Assembly (NCBI RefSeq): GCF_013426205.1
Contig: NC_089423.1
Location: forward strand, 1,054,001-1,118,000
DNA: 64,000 nt
Direction of reading: 5' to 3'
Origin: Metarhizium brunneum
Lineage: Eukaryota > Ascomycota > Sordariomycetes > Hypocreales > Clavicipitaceae
Under the pieces are notes generated by a model. That model searched no databases and was not told the origin of the DNA. It was given only the letters and a program-made list of their open reading frames with translations. Both the position numbers and the translations under genes were made by a program. This document shows positions 30,397-44,140 of this stretch, piece by piece (positions within the stretch are counted from its first letter, which is position 1; every line of letters starts with the position of its first letter).

Positions 30397-33300
30397 GGGT
30401 GGCGAAACTGTCGAGTGATTGTGTCCCCCCTTGGCAGGCTTGGTAGGGCGACGCCTCGGCGATGGTAACAGGAGCCAACTGCTTGTGTGCGCCTGGAGAA
30501 CTTGACGATGGAAAAGACGACGCGAGGGCAGCTGGGGACGTCGATCATTTAACCTGATTCTGCCCCTCTCCCTCACACCTCTTGGAGAAGCCAGCCCTCG
30601 ACGTGTCAAGGCGGTGCGACGTCGCCTCTCTCAAGTGTCGTACAGTACAATATCAGGTGGAGCATGACCGGGTGAAGAGGTGAGTGTGACGGTGGTCGAT
30701 CATACTCCATGGTTGCGTGGTGGGTACTAATTCAAGCTAAATGCGTGTTTCATGCGTGGCTATAAAGTCCCGACGGTAATAAGACTAGCGCAATATCCAG
30801 GGCCCACCAAATGGCGAGGAGTCGGGAATCGGCATGGAGCCGGCAGTGGGCAGAAGTTCAGCCTGTTGCGTTGGCCCCCCGAAAAGAACATTGGTCTGCG
30901 AATGTCGTGATTCTCATCAAACTCGCAGGCGCCGGCCAGATGAGAGAGGAGAATTCGACACGTTGCGGCCGTCGAAGCCTCAGGAGGGTGACATCGCTGC
31001 GCATTGATGGCCCAAGGCCAAAGGCTGCTTGCTTGGGAGCCAGCACTGCCCGCTCCCTCCCTCCACTCGGACGGCGAGATCAATTGATGCGAGACAACAG
31101 CCACCCAGTGGACTGGGTTAGGTTGTCCTTCCCTACCTGCACAACAATAAGCTCATGTGCTAGCCGATGCGCAGGTTTGGGGATTGGGCCTGCGGGATGC
31201 CGCCTGCAGGCTGCAGCTGACTGGGTCGTTCCCCAGAATCGACGGGGAGCGGGGAGGGGGATCTGGTCGAATTCATGATTGGCAATGACTGCGTTTCGGC
31301 CATTTCGTCTTCGACACAAAGATGGCCCGAAATGCGAACCCCCTTGCCACTTGGGGACCCGACGGCAAGCAGGCTGACAGGCTGAACCCAGCGTGCCGTG
31401 TCCTACAGAGCATGCGAGTTTCCATTCCGCGTGTCTCAAAAGGCGATCGTTGACAGATTGCGGGGAAGTTTTGTTTTGAGTTCGTGGCTACCCTGCCATG
31501 CGATGCGGAGAGGAAGGTGGTCCGCAACGCCTCTCCATGTCGTGGTTGCAACGCACACACTAGAAGTTTTGGAAGATTCTTCTGGGGAAAAAAACGCCGA
31601 ATGCTCAACAACAGGCAAGGGTTAAAGATATGCACCCAAGAGGAAGATTGCAAATCTACGCATCATCTCGGCAGGCGCCAGTGCCAGTTGCCAGTTGCCA
31701 GGTACCTGCAAACACCTGCGCACACCGACTCCGGTCTCGGGCCGTGATGTCAAGTGGTTGGTTCTACAGAAATTGGCGCAGGGGGCGACTGGTCCTGACT
31801 AGCGCACGACCTTGTTGGCCGTGACCGTCGCCATCATCACCATCACCCACACGTCAGCGGCAACCATTATTGCTTCGCCGAACCTCTGGCTGCCCACCGA
31901 CCCCCTCAGCTGTACCTGCTCCGAAGCCCTGTTCCACATCCCTGTTCTACCAGACCTGTTATACAATGCTGGCCCACGCGTGCCACCAAGCATCGGCTGC
32001 AATCCCTTTCGCCGACGGATGATTGCAGCTTAATCCGTCTCCCACGACCTCAATATTGGGCCGTCAGAACGGACGTGTGGCGTGCCAAGTCTAGGTACTG
32101 AAGTGCGCTTGGAATGAAATACTATTGCCACGATGACCAGCAGGATGCTAGCAGGCATACGCCCCAGGTCACACATGCTCAGATATTACATCATAACGCA
32201 TAATACTGCGTGGAACCGGGAGTCTCTCCTGGGAAGGCGCGCGTCCACAATCATCTCGTTTGTAGTAAAAGTGTACAGAACCCAATTACCATGCAGCATG
32301 GGGGCCATGTCATGTAATATGAAATTCACCCGGAATAATAAACGCATGGATCCACTCTACCGCCTAGTTTCCCTTCGAGCCGCTCTTGTTTTGAGCAAAC
32401 TCACGCACTTTTCTCGACGAGCCTGGTTCGGCTCAAGGAATTGGCTGAAGAGCACCAGATCAAGAGTTCCCCACAAGTCGACGAATAGTTCATGGAGTAG
32501 GCAGGTTCATTCATGTGAAATCTCGCCATTTTAGAGCAGCTTCGACGGTCAGGCAAAGAATGCTTTTATACAGGGCGAAACGTCCAAGGAAATGCAAAAG
32601 GCCGACGGCAGAATGAGCAAACCCGGACCCCAATTAGCGTAATGTACTCCTTGTTGAGAGCCATACAGGGGTGGAATACCTCGCGACGTTAAGATGTCTT
32701 TAGGCTGGGTAAATGCCTGAGGGTTATAGGTAATTTGATGGGGTCGAATTTAGGCTCAAAGCTCGGGATGAAGAAATGTGCTCCGCCATCCAAGTGTTTA
32801 TATCCCACTACTGGTACAATAACTGGAAGAGTAAATATCAATATCACGACGGGTAATGGCTCGCAGCGGTGAGCCACGGAGCGAGAAAATCTAACAATAG
32901 CGGCCTGATATCTCCTCTTCACTGTAATTGGCGTCTGTAGTCGCACCGCATGAGATGTCAAGGTAAACGGAAGATTCGATGAGCGTGTCGCCTGATAATA
33001 AGAGCCTGCCCGATTGGCTGGTGGCCATTGAGGGTATGGCATGTGCTGGCCAAAGTGCACTGACGCATTGATTGTACCATTTGATGTCAACGGTATTCAA
33101 TGTTCACCCACAGAAGCAGAGTCGATTTGAATCCGGTGGTGGTTCAGATGGAGATTGCCAAGGAAGTGGTTGGAGGTATGCTGGCAACTGCTGGCATCGA
33201 CCTTTGCCTCGACGCAACGCCCGCAAGCCCAATTCGTAAACGTCCAGATGTCTCTACCAACATGTAACGCATCTACTGGTGAACGAGTCAGGGGCAGCAA

Positions 33301-33999
33301 TCATGTCGGGGCGTGATAGAGACCAAGTCAACCAAGACACTTGACATGGTGTAGCTAACGTGCTGGGTTGTTACACTTGGTGCCAAGGGGGCATTCTACG
33401 CTAATACAAGGGGAGTGGCCATTGCCGTGCATTTGACGTTAAAGTCAGGGATACCACTGGCGCATGGTATATTTCTTTTCGTCTCCTAATCTTTCATGCA
33501 TATTTTCTGACTGTGTTCATGAGGGATACCTCTGTGGGGGCGTACGCCTCGGATTCCCTGCGGTAAAAGGCCAAACGGAGGTGGGACATTGAAAGCGCCG
33601 TTATTCGTGCGAACAAGGCTGCTGCTATTACGATCCAGAGCGTGGGAGCTCAAGATGGGATTCCTTGGTCAGACGAGATTGACAATTTCGATGCACCTGG
33701 GAAATATCACCATGCTGTACGTTCCAACTCTCTCGCCGGACTTGCTAGTGAGACTTGACTGATTGGGTATCGTGGTACAACCTGGTATCACAAACATGGG
33801 GCTGAACATGCCCATGACGGTGAATGTTTGGAAATATCAATCTATTTGTCATCTTTGCTTCGCCACTTCCTGATGCCCTTTCCGTATGTGGCCCATTCGC
33901 ATGATTCAGTATCAGCCATCTTTTCGTGTATTTCCATTCAAGTTTGCGGGATTCTAAGAGCCTCGACAAAGCTGCAAAAAAAGATTGCAATATAAGCAG
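30397..33999. other. 3.6 kb gene-free region
   Basis: Many short open frames on both strands, none with a domain, signal peptide or consistent splice structure. No repeat family or tRNA recognised. Confidence 0.45.
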
Positions 34000-36197
34000 T
34001 CAGGACAACGGACGACTCTGGGCACCAAAGGACCTCAGAAATTGGGCAACCTCATCATGTCCATTATCGGTAGCCCAAGATAGGGGCGTTAGCCCCTGCG
34101 AGTCGACCGCTGAGGGGTTTGCTCCGTTCGCCAAGAGCACGCGTACCACCAGACCTTCTCATGACCCTTTTCAGCCGCCAACGAGAGAGGCGTCTGTTGG
34201 TCGTCTGGGTCAAGTGCCTCTATATTGGCACCTTTCTCGACGAGTATGTGACCCATGACATCAGATCCCCCCTCTGCAGCCCACAAGAGTGGTGTTCGAC
34301 GTGAATTATCAACAGCGTCAACCTCCACACCCTGATCGAGAAGTGGCCTCACGACGGATTCACCATCTCTCACTAGCGCCCACGAAAGTGGCGTCCGGCG
34401 CGAATTGTCGGCTGCTTCAACACGAGCACCACGCTCGAGGAGCAATCATACAGTCGCTTTATGTCCATTGTAAGCTGCCCTCAGGAGGCAGGGGAGCAAC
34501 CTTCATGTGCTCCCGACCACGAGGTGGCTGAGGAATAGAGTCTGCGTTCAAAAGCCTCCCGAAAGAGCCTTTGGTGAAAACTACCGACTCTTTGTTCATG
34601 TTGGCTGTTTCCTGAGCTGAACTATCGAGACAAGGTACGGCTATGAGCGATAATGAAACCATGTGGTTCGCCACATGGTCCAAGACAAAATTGTACATTT
34701 AAGTTGAGTCTCCCTTGCTTTTCGCCACCTTTCTCGTATCTCCTTGGGAATTTGTTCGCAAAGTGGGCATACAAATCGATTGCGCAGAGCGACTTGTTGT
34801 CTCCTAGGAGAAAGGGCGTCAAGCTGCACTGCGGTTGGGGCAGACTCCTTTTCCGGGTGAGAATTGACATCTAGCATATGTGCTCTCCACTGCAACTCGG
34901 TCTCAAAGGTCATAGAGGGGTCACGGTCCAAATTACAATACCACCGCATAGTATGCGCCTTGCGTAACCAATCTTTCGAATGGACAGATTCCATATGAGC
35001 CTTCTATTCGTGACGGTGAACGAAGGATACAACAGACAAGCATATGGCTTAATATCCTGGTCGACATGGCGTTTCCAATGGTCATTTCTCTCTTTCTCTG
35101 AGCTTCTGTGTTCCAAAGCCGTTAAACAAAATGGGCATTGGACGCGAGTCTCTCCTTCGCTGGCCGTTGGGGGTGGCGGATATATAAAAGAGTCTTGTTG
35201 CGTAGTGGAAATGGTGCTGATGGCTGTTGTCATGGTCCCTTGCGAGGGTAGTTGAAGTCGTTTAATCGCGGGTGCCTCTGGGTCCATGTCCGGCCGAGAA
35301 GCTGTTGTTAGGCCGGTGACAACCGTAGGATTAGGCGGTCGTCTATCTTTGCCCTGCTCGGCGGTCGCTTGTGTAGTTTTCAGATGATGATCTTTGCCTT
35401 GATTGGCAAGGGATACAGTCTTGGGGACTTGTCTGACAACAAGTCTTATTGCATGCCGTTTCTTTTTGCAATAGCATTCGACGTCGGGCTGCGATGTCAT
35501 CTCCCAATTGCTGGCATAATCCCTTGCGGGCAGCTGGGAATCGGTAACGGACCAATGACGCCATGTCCCTACGAAAGGCAACATCTTGCTCGGTAAGTAT
35601 GGTCGTGACCATGTGATTCAGTTGCTTTTCTGATGCTTTGGCAACAACCACAATGTGTAATCGATCTAGGGCGGAGTCGACTCCCCGAGAGGCATCTTCC
35701 CATCTTGTCAGGAAGCTTGGTTGCGCTTCTGAGTATGATGTCGTTGCATCGTGAGAGGGGAACGAAAGACCTTCTGGCTTGCAATCGACTGGACTCAAAG
35801 TACCATGACGTGAATTGGCGAACCATCCACAAACAAGTAATGTTCTTACACCACTATGGTTAGACCTACTGCGATGCAAGTTTCTCAAAATCATCTCCAA
35901 AAACTCCACCACCATTGCAGAAATGTCAGCAAGACCTCGCAGTCTTTCATTCAGCGATGAATCCATCAGCGACAGGGCTCCTGTGTAGTCAATTCAAAAC
36001 AAGAAGCTGTTGCGTAAGCCTCGGAAGTCAAAGGGCGAGCGTCTTTGTTTCGTAGAAGTCGTAGGGCCATCACCTGGATTGAGAGAGTGCGAGAGGAATG
36101 AATTGCCATGATTTTCGACCACGCGGCCAAAGCAATCGAGACATTGGTGTACAATGTCGGATATGGCCGTGGCTATGTCTTCCTGTGTGTCGTCCAT
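34000..36197 (-). pseudogene. Decayed C2H2-type / ankyrin-repeat gene
   Basis: Pieces of one protein follow each other in order on the minus strand but in changing frames. The start is ATG 36197 (MDDTQEDIATAISDIVHQC). A TGA at 35994-35996 stands where the frame then simply continues (IDYTGALSLMDSSL). Frame changes follow near 35465 (before CKKKRHA), near 35000 (between KPYACL and MESVHSKDWLRKAHT), near 34720 (between CEQIPKEI and MYNFVLDHVANH) and before the ankyrin part. A TGA at 34446-34448 interrupts GHKATV-LLLERGA, and one more frameshift near 34165 breaks the last repeat before the final TGA at 34000-34002. This architecture (N-terminal helical domain, zinc-finger core, C-terminal ankyrins) is a common multicopy family in Sordariomycetes. 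It is clearly non-functional as sequenced. Confidence 0.85.
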
Positions 36198-39100
36198 GCA
36201 GTCAGATTGCCCTTGAAGGGTTGGCAAGAGAGGCGGGGGGTTGGTTGAGCGTGCTCAATGTGCCTTGAGTAAAACTTGGATCAGCCAGACAAATGAAAAT
36301 GTGCAGCGTACGAGTTCAAATATGGCTCGGCTTTGGGTCGCCAAATAACGTCGCCGGTCGAAACGAGACGCTTTGTCAGGCATATGCAGCAAGGGACCAT
36401 GAAAGGCCAGCTGAAACCGCCATAAGGGAAGCTCAGCCTTGAAAGATGGCATTTACCTCCCTCTTTCATTCTCCGTTTTGTTTTGTTTCCTGAAAGTCTC
36501 AACCTTTGACTAGCAGAAGAATGCGCGCCTTGTCGGACCCAACCTCGGCCCGTGCGAGGTGGCGTGTTCTGCACAGTGCAGACCCTTCACTCTATTCCTT
36601 GTCACCGAGAACCTTCCGACCACAGAAGACGTCGGTCAAGGTTGTTATGGCTCCTGGGCAGTTGACCAGCGCGACCATAGTCCCTTGCTTGTTCTCCCAA
36701 GCTCATCGCATTGTGGAAACTACCGACAGAAGATCTCATATCAGAACATGTCTCAGACATCTCCGGCCCGACGGGCACGAATGCTGCTGATGGACGCACC
36801 GAGCCAAGCTGGCGATCTCGCGGCCACACTTCCATGTCCCAGCCTCAAGCCGTTAGGCCATGGTTAGGGTTATTCCATCACTCATATAAGATTGAATCCT
36901 GACATGTAGGGCATCAATTCGTCGCAGCTATTGTCCCGCTTCTTCCAGCCTTGCTTCAAGATGGCGATACGCGGTATGCCATGCTTGTCTTGCACTATGA
37001 TCTCATCATCGACAGTATAACAAAACGAGTGACCCGTGCTTCACAGTGGTGAGAAATCATGCGATGGCTAGAAGCAACAGTTCTCCTATACTAATAGAAA
37101 TATGACCAAATACTACAAGAAAATGACAGCATACAATCCAGGTGTCTATAAGTCGGAATACTACGCAAACGACTGCCAGTGTTACTACACATCTGCTTAC
37201 CCATCTGTCCAGACATCTAGTGCCTGCCCAGGATGGTAATAATTACACGGACATAAGTTGACTACACCGGAAAGTCGAGAGCCTCGTCATATCGAAAGAT
37301 TATTGTTCGACATGCGATTGAGGGTTTGGCATTTTCCAAGTGATACGAGACATCTTTACGTCAGCGAAGGAAGATAAGATAATGACCACGGAGTAGGTCT
37401 TGAGGAGGCCAGTCAGACAAGGAGAAAAGCATTTCAAACCAACGTCGAAGTGTTGCCGAGAGCGGCAACTTGGAACTGGGCTTACAACTTGGCGCCAAGC
37501 TCAGCTCACGATTAAGAAATCAGAGTTGCAATACAGCCAGACATGGTAACACGTGGGTGTGGCCAAGACTTTATGTTCCCCAAGCCATCCTTTGGTGCGT
37601 CTTGTGGAGGCAAATATATGCCATGAGATGCGTGGCCCGTAGTCCCACTCAACTCGTATCAGATGGTTGGCAGAAATTTCAGCCTATTGCGGCAAAAATT
37701 GGTTTACAAGCTCCTTCCATGTAAGCTTTTGGCAAAGCATCACATGTAAGTGAAAGAGAGTCGGTTCGCCTGCAGTATTGTGTCTAGGTTATAGGTCGAG
37801 GACCGACATCTAGACCTATTGAGCTGGATTTTGGCAGAAACCATTCACATTCTTCGTGCAGACCGCGACGTCGGATTTCATCTCTCATAAGCTGCCTCAA
37901 ATTGGATCGATGGCAACAACTAGTACACAACGGCTGAGTGCTCGCGTGCTTGGCATGTTTGCGCTAGCTAGTTTTTGCCACCGAGAGTTGGTGTCTGCAT
38001 CGGTGCGTATGCATGGAGTACATGTATTCATCTTGGTCAAGTCCTGGTAACCACTAACATGGGCCCAACGTGTATCCATCAAGATGCGACGCATGTGATG
38101 CGTCCCTTGCTTCAGCAGAAAACCGGCTGTCACTAAACAGTACGGGGACTCGTGGAATCTCTTGAATCCCACGTGGTGCACCTGGACCGGGTACCAAACC
38201 GCGGAACCGGTGGCGAGTGAAGAGCCAGATTCAGATTCGGGCTGGAGAGAAGATGCAGAGCCACCAACGATTCATGAATTCAGTCCAGAGGTGTCTTGGT
38301 CATTGTGCCAAGCATAATCATGGCCTTTTCATGTTCCGTGTGCCAAGTCGAGGAGGAAAAGTCGCCAAAAGGCCAAGATAATTGCCAAGGTGAGGCGCTG
38401 CAGAAACAATTCGTTGCTCGCAACAGGAGTCGAGTTGTTCCTACACGTGTAGTCTGCAATGCCTATGATTGGTCTAGACAGGAGGTCATTGCCAGATCTG
38501 GCACGGCTTGGCACTGCCCCTATCCGCTTTTCGGCTTGGCGCGCTAACTCTGATTAGACTCTGGATTAAGCTTGTCTTTTACCTCGTGCTCATAGCCGGA
38601 TTATGGCCGGGTTGAGTTGTGTCGTTGCATGACGTTGAACAGTGGCGTTTGCGAGTCGCTTGTTGCTTCCTCTGTGGGAGAAGGAGATCAAGTATGTACG
38701 AGGCCGACTGGTCTAATCGGCCATCTAGCATTGGACCGAGACCTCACATGTTTCGTGCTGCTTTCCAAAGAAGACCCTTTGGCCATCAAACATCCATGAT
38801 ACGGCGTGCTGACTTGTCTGCTCGTGAATACACTAGACAACAAGACCAATAAACGATCATCGTCGCCATCATCTGGGCTCTGTCACGAGTGGTGGACCAT
38901 ATCACCAATGCACCCACTCACACGGGTTGAAGAAGACGATACTATTCTTCATCAAATAATCTTGACTCGACAGAATGTTCAAGTCAAGTATGATGACCGT
39001 CTTAACAATCATTCAGACGAGACGGCCAGGTGTTTGTACAACTGTTTGCTAATTCGGGGTTTCCGACCGCTCCGCTTCGTTGAGCTGCATGCCGTGTAAT

Positions 39101-39665
39101 ACCCTTCCTCAACTTTAATTCCTAGTCACGCCTGTCAAAAGGACAATGAAGAGTGCGATGCAAATACGCCTTTGCAATCCCTCAAAGGCTTCCAAGATAA
39201 TGCTTGGAGCCAGAGACCCACCAACCCTTCCTCGGACAGTCCTACAGTCTCTTCTCTGGGGGGAGGCCTGCTCCAATGAGCATAAAGAGTCGTAGCACGA
39301 CTGCGAATCCGTCATGTGCAACTCGCATTAATCCTCTAGGCTAGGTTTTCTCCTAGTCGGCCTTGGCCCTGCATGCTGTCAACGCCACATGGAGACTGTC
39401 CTTCGAACCAACGACTTGCCTGCCCGACGTGTATATGTCTCCGTCATGTCCACACCCATAGTTTTTCTATATAGGCCGCTGAACACCTTTCGCTAGCACC
39501 ATTTGATATCCCTTTCTCCAAGCCGAACCTCGGGCCACCCAGTCTGCCGTCCGTCTTGCCACTCTGCTGGGATCGAGGCACCCTTCCACCTTGCCGCGGT
39601 TTGTACATGGGAGCCTATTACATGCACACCAACAGATAAACGGGGACAACAACAAGAAGCGCAAA
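36198..39665. other. 3.5 kb gene-free region upstream of the phosphate symporter
   Basis: Short overlapping frames only. A lone GGTTAGGG is at about 36864. CACGTGGG, matching a Pho4-type E-box, occurs near 37550 but is 2.1 kb from the symporter and so not assigned. Confidence 0.45.
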
Positions 39666-41456
39666 ATGACGCTCCATCAGTACGACTACCTCTTTGCCGT
39701 TGGCACCATCTTTGCGTTCCTCGATGCCTGGAACATTGGAGCCAACGATGTGGCCAACTCGTGGGCCTCATCGGTCTCGTCCCGATCCGTCAGCTACGTC
39801 CAGGCCATGATCGGTGCCAGTTTGATGGAATTCAGCGGCGCCCTCGGCGTGGGCGGCCGTGTCGCCGATACCATCCGAACCAAGGTCGTCGACGTCGGTG
39901 CCTTTGAGGAACGGCCCGCCCTCCTCATGCTCGGCATGGTCTGCGCCGTCATCGCCTCCTCGTGCTACCTCACCGCCGCCACTCGGTTCGGTATGCCCGT
40001 CTCGACCACGCACTCCATTCTGGGCGGCGTCTTGGGCATGGGCATTGGCGCCCTTGGCAACACCGGCATCACCTGGGTGGGCTACAACAAAGACGGCTCC
40101 GTCGACCTCAAGGGCGGTGTAGTCCAAGTCTTCCTCGCCTGGGTCATCGCACCGGTTCTATCTGGCTTGTTCGGCGCGGCCATCTTCCTCATCACCAAGT
40201 ACGGGGTCTTGTTGCGATCGAATCCCGCCGTGAGAGGCCTCGTCCTCGTCCCCATCTACTTTTGGATCACGGCCTCGCTCATCGTCATGCTGCTGATCTG
40301 GAAGGGTGGCGACTACGAAGTTAAACTGACGGACGCCCAGATCCCCGGTGTCATTGTGGCCACGGGCGCTGCCTGGGGTCTGCTGGTGTGCTTGTTCCTT
40401 GTGCCCTGGATGTACCGGGTTGTCATCAAGGAGGACTGGCAGCTGAAGTGGTGGCACATTTTTCAGGGTCCCCTTCTTCTCCGAAGAGGCGAGGTCCCTC
40501 CGCCCCCGGAGAACTTCACCGGCGTTGTCCGCAACTTCTACGAGGGCCATTTGACCCGGGAGGAACTCGAGGCTCGACGTGCCCGAGACGCTGCCACCAC
40601 CGAAGATGTCGAGGGTCAACACGAAAAGACGGCCGCCGCTTCCGACATCTCCGCCCCAGAGGCTGCCGAACGGCCCGTCGCCTCTACTCACAAGTCTCTC
40701 ATCGGCCCCAAGCCCGACTCTGCTTGGTACTCTGGCGCCGGGCTATGGTGGTGGTTCAAGTGGGTTCTGCTGCGCGGCATCGACCAGGACATTGTCAGTT
40801 CCCAGAGCGAGAAGTCTGTTATTGCGGGTGATGTCGAAGAGATTCATGCCCGAGCCCACCACTACGACAACAAGGCCGAGTTCCTTTACACTTTCCTGCA
40901 GGTCATGACGGCGGCGGCCGCCTCCTTTACCCACGGCGCCAACGACGTCGCCAACGCGGTAGGTCCCTACGCCACCATCTACCAGATCTGGAACAGCGGC
41001 GTGATACCCCAGAAGGCTCAGGTTGACCTGTGGATTCTTGCTTTTGGCGGCGCTGGCATCGTCGTTGGCCTCTGGACATATGGCTACCACATTATGCGCA
41101 ACCTGGGCAATCGCGTCACTCTAATGTCCCCCTCTCGTGGGTTCTCTATGGAACTGGGATCCGTCATTACCATCATCGTGGCTACCCGTCTTAGTAAGTC
41201 TAGAATTTAAATCTTTGGGGGTGGTGATGCATTTTTGGACTACTGACTGGTGTGAAATCAAACAGAGCTGCCCGTTTCTACGACTCAGTGCATCACTGGT
41301 GCCATTGTTGGCGTTGGCCTCTGCAACGGTGACTGGCGCTCCATCAACTGGCGGATGGTTGCCTGGATCTATCTCGGATGGATCATTACTGTACCTGCTA
41401 CCGGCTTAATCTCTGGTATTTTGATGGGTTTTATTACCTTTTCCCCCCATTGGTGA
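39666..41456 (+). CDS. Pho89-type Na+/phosphate symporter (PiT family)
   Basis: Exons 39666-41193 and 41266-41456 (intron 72 nt, GTAAGT...AACAG, phase 1) give 572 aa. The inverted-repeat signature of PiT transporters is present twice: WNIGANDVANSWASSVSSR near the N-terminus and HGANDVANAVGPYA in the second half. Both are followed by GxPVSTTHSILGG / LPVSTTQCITGAI, the second completed by splicing. A hydrophilic, acidic loop (about 290-410) separates the halves. The protein imports phosphate with Na+ (or H+) at the plasma membrane under phosphate limitation. ATG 39666 (MTLHQYDYLFAVG) fits the family start; an upstream TTG frame is ignored. The product ends in ITFSPHW. Confidence 0.95.
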
Positions 41457-42036
41457 GACGGTTTGCATATATAGTTGTAACCCCTTTGTGTTTTGCGAAA
41501 TAAAAAGTGTAGTAGAGAGTCGGTATTGCCAGGAGGGGATTGCAGAGGTACAATATATAGTCATGCCATTTATTTTCCTGGCCCAAGGAGTGAATATAAC
41601 CTGATAGATAGCATCTTTATATCAATACAACAGTCTGTTTATTTTACCGTTTAGTTAGTACTTACCTACTTGGGTTGGTAGTATTTGTCTAGGGTGTGAT
41701 GCCTTGTATGTATGTGAAGACCCCGTCACTCGTTTAGCAACACACGTATAAGGAACTGCTGCTTGCAGCAAGATAAACAAATTCGCACACATGTCCGAAT
41801 AGTCTGGCAAAGTTCCCAAATGTATTCCGCTGGCGAGCTCGTTTCTCACTCACCTGGTTTATACATGTAACCTGACTGGCTGCAGCCAGTGGGTCGGCGA
41901 GAATGCGGGGTCAGCCGACAGCGGGGCTCACTCACCGAGGTGAGTAAATGAGGAACCAGACAATTATTTTTTTTTTGGCCGAGACCGTCCGCAGCTTTCG
42001 CAGCAACTCTCGTTGCCGCAGCCATCGCCAACCACC
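41457..42036. other. Intergenic: symporter 3' UTR and TRM6 promoter
   Basis: AT-rich downstream of the symporter; a T-run of about ten bases at 41967 lies just upstream of TRM6. Nothing else recognised. Confidence 0.5.
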
Positions 42037-43835
42037 ATGTCTCGAAGCGTGGTACAACCCAACAGCTGGGTGGCATTGAGACTGCCAAACGACGCACTGC
42101 GCGTTCTCCAAGTCGCACCAAACACGTGCGTCGCATCACCACCCGCCCTGCGACGCAAACACCACTGACGCACCTCTTGTCCAGGACAATCTCCCTCGGA
42201 AAATATGGCTCGTTCCCGAGCAATTTGCTCATGGAGCGCCCGTTCCACCTGACGTACGAAGTACAAGAGAAGCGCCCCGGCGAAAACTTCTCCCGGCTGC
42301 GAATCGTGCCCGGCGCAGAGCTCAACGCCGACATACTCGCCGAGACCAACGAGAATGAGCAGACGGACGGCGACGCGGCCATTGTCGTCGGCGAAGGCGA
42401 GCAGCTGGCGCTCGTAGACGAATCCGGCAAGGTTGTCGCGCGGTCGAATCGAGAAATCATTGACGACTCGGCGCGGCAGACGCTCACAGCAGACGAGATT
42501 GAGGTGTTGAAGCGCGAGGGCGCCTCGGCCGGCAAAGAGCTGATTGCCAAGCTCATGCTGTCGCACACGGCGATTGACCAGAAGACGTCGTACTCGCTCG
42601 CGAAATACAAGCTCCTGAAAGAGCGCAAGTTCCTGAGGAGATTCTCCGTGCTGCCGCTGGACGTCGTCCTGCTGGGCCAGTGGCTGCTGGAGAACAGAGA
42701 CGCCTGGAAAGTGCTGGAGCTGAGGCCGGAGATGATGGGCCTGCTGGGATGCTGGGCAGACGTGCATTTCGGAGGCGAGCCCGCCCAGGGCGTGCGCGAG
42801 CCTCACGGGGGCCGGTGGCTAGCGGTCGATGACACGGGCGGCCTGCTGGTGGCCGCTTTGGCGGAGAGGATGGGATTGCTGCACCACGAGCCGGGGGAGC
42901 AGGCCGCGTCCCCGGGCCCCGGGGAGGAGGAGGAGGAGAGCCGGCCGGCGGCAGAGGCGGCCGCAGGGCAAAACGGCGCAAACGGCGGCCCCGAACAACA
43001 ACAAGAGCCTCCGTCGTCGCCACAGGCGCAGCGGACGAGTAAGAAGCGTCCTCGCTGTCGTGATTTCGACGACCACTTCGCCCTCACAAATACAATCACC
43101 CTCATCCACTCCAATTCGCAGCCTAACTTATCCGTGCTGCGGTACTTTGACTACGACGCCGGCGATCCCAACCCGACGTACCCGTACCACCCGCTCTTCA
43201 CCAACCTCCTCCCCATCTCGTGGCTGCAGCTCGTCGACCCCGCGCAAGACGTCGTCTGCTCCGAGAAGCCGGCGGACGCGACGCCCGAGGAGCTCGCGTC
43301 CTGGAAACCCAACCGCCGCGGAAACTACCACCGCAAACGCCGCAGGTGGGCCCGGACCAACGAGGTCATCGAGAACACGCGGGCGGGCGGCTTTTCCGGG
43401 CTCGCCGTAGCGAGCACCATGGACCCCGTTTCCGTCCTGCGCGAGGCGCTCCCGCTGCTGGCGGGGGGCGCCCCCATCGCCATCTACTCGCCGACCATCG
43501 AGCCGCTGGAACAGCTGGTGGACTGCTTCAGCATCGGCCGCCGGGCGGCGTGGGTGTCGTCGCTGCCCGCGGAGGCGGAGGGCAAGACGCAGGCCGAGCT
43601 GGACCGGTGGCGGGGCACGAGGGAGTTCCCCATTAATCCTACCTTGGTGCTGGGCGCGGCCGTCCAGAGCAGCAGAGCCAGGAGGTGGCAGGTTCTGCCG
43701 GGGAGGACACATCCGTTCATGACGGGGAGAGGGGGCGCCGAGGGCTTCTTGTTTACGGGGTGGAGGGCGATTCCGGCCCAGGGGAGGGTTTCTGCAAGGG
43801 GCAAGTTCCAGAAGAAGAGGGGAGAAGCGGCATGA
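42037..43835 (+). CDS. TRM6: tRNA (adenine-58-N1)-methyltransferase non-catalytic subunit
   Basis: Exons 42037-42125 and 42185-43835 give 579 aa. The 59-nt intron (GTGCGT donor, CTGAC branch, CCAG acceptor) joins VAPNT to TISLGKYGSFPSNLL, restoring the family N-terminus. Typical features are VVQPNSWVALRLP at the start, GKYGSFPSNLLMERPFHLTYE, an acidic central insertion (about 250-330), SVLRYFDYDAGDPNPTYPYHPLF, and a C-terminal half-Rossmann domain (GFSGLAVASTMDPVSVLREALPLL) without SAM-binding residues. With Trm61 it methylates A58 in the T loop of tRNAs, including initiator tRNA; in yeast it is known as Gcd10. Yeast Trm6 is 478 aa; the surplus here is mostly the acidic insertion. Confidence 0.93.
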
Positions 43836-44140
43836 TGATTTTGTATAGTATATTTGTTGGGTTAATGGATTGGACTAAGACCTTGGGTCTACGTGTGTCC
43901 GTGGGTGAATTGGGATACGAATGTGCTTGCGTGTAGATTATGCAAGGAGCGATACCCAGAATATGCATCAATCGCAATGAACACTGTGCCCCAGATACGT
44001 GTTGTGTAATCAAGGTTGATCAACCATGGACCCGAGCAGCTTCGAAACCATTGCAATTGTGGTGTCTCATTATTGAAGTTTTGTATAGAACAGGGGACTG
44101 TGTTTGTGCCTAGTCGCAAAGGCTACTATGGAACAATCCT

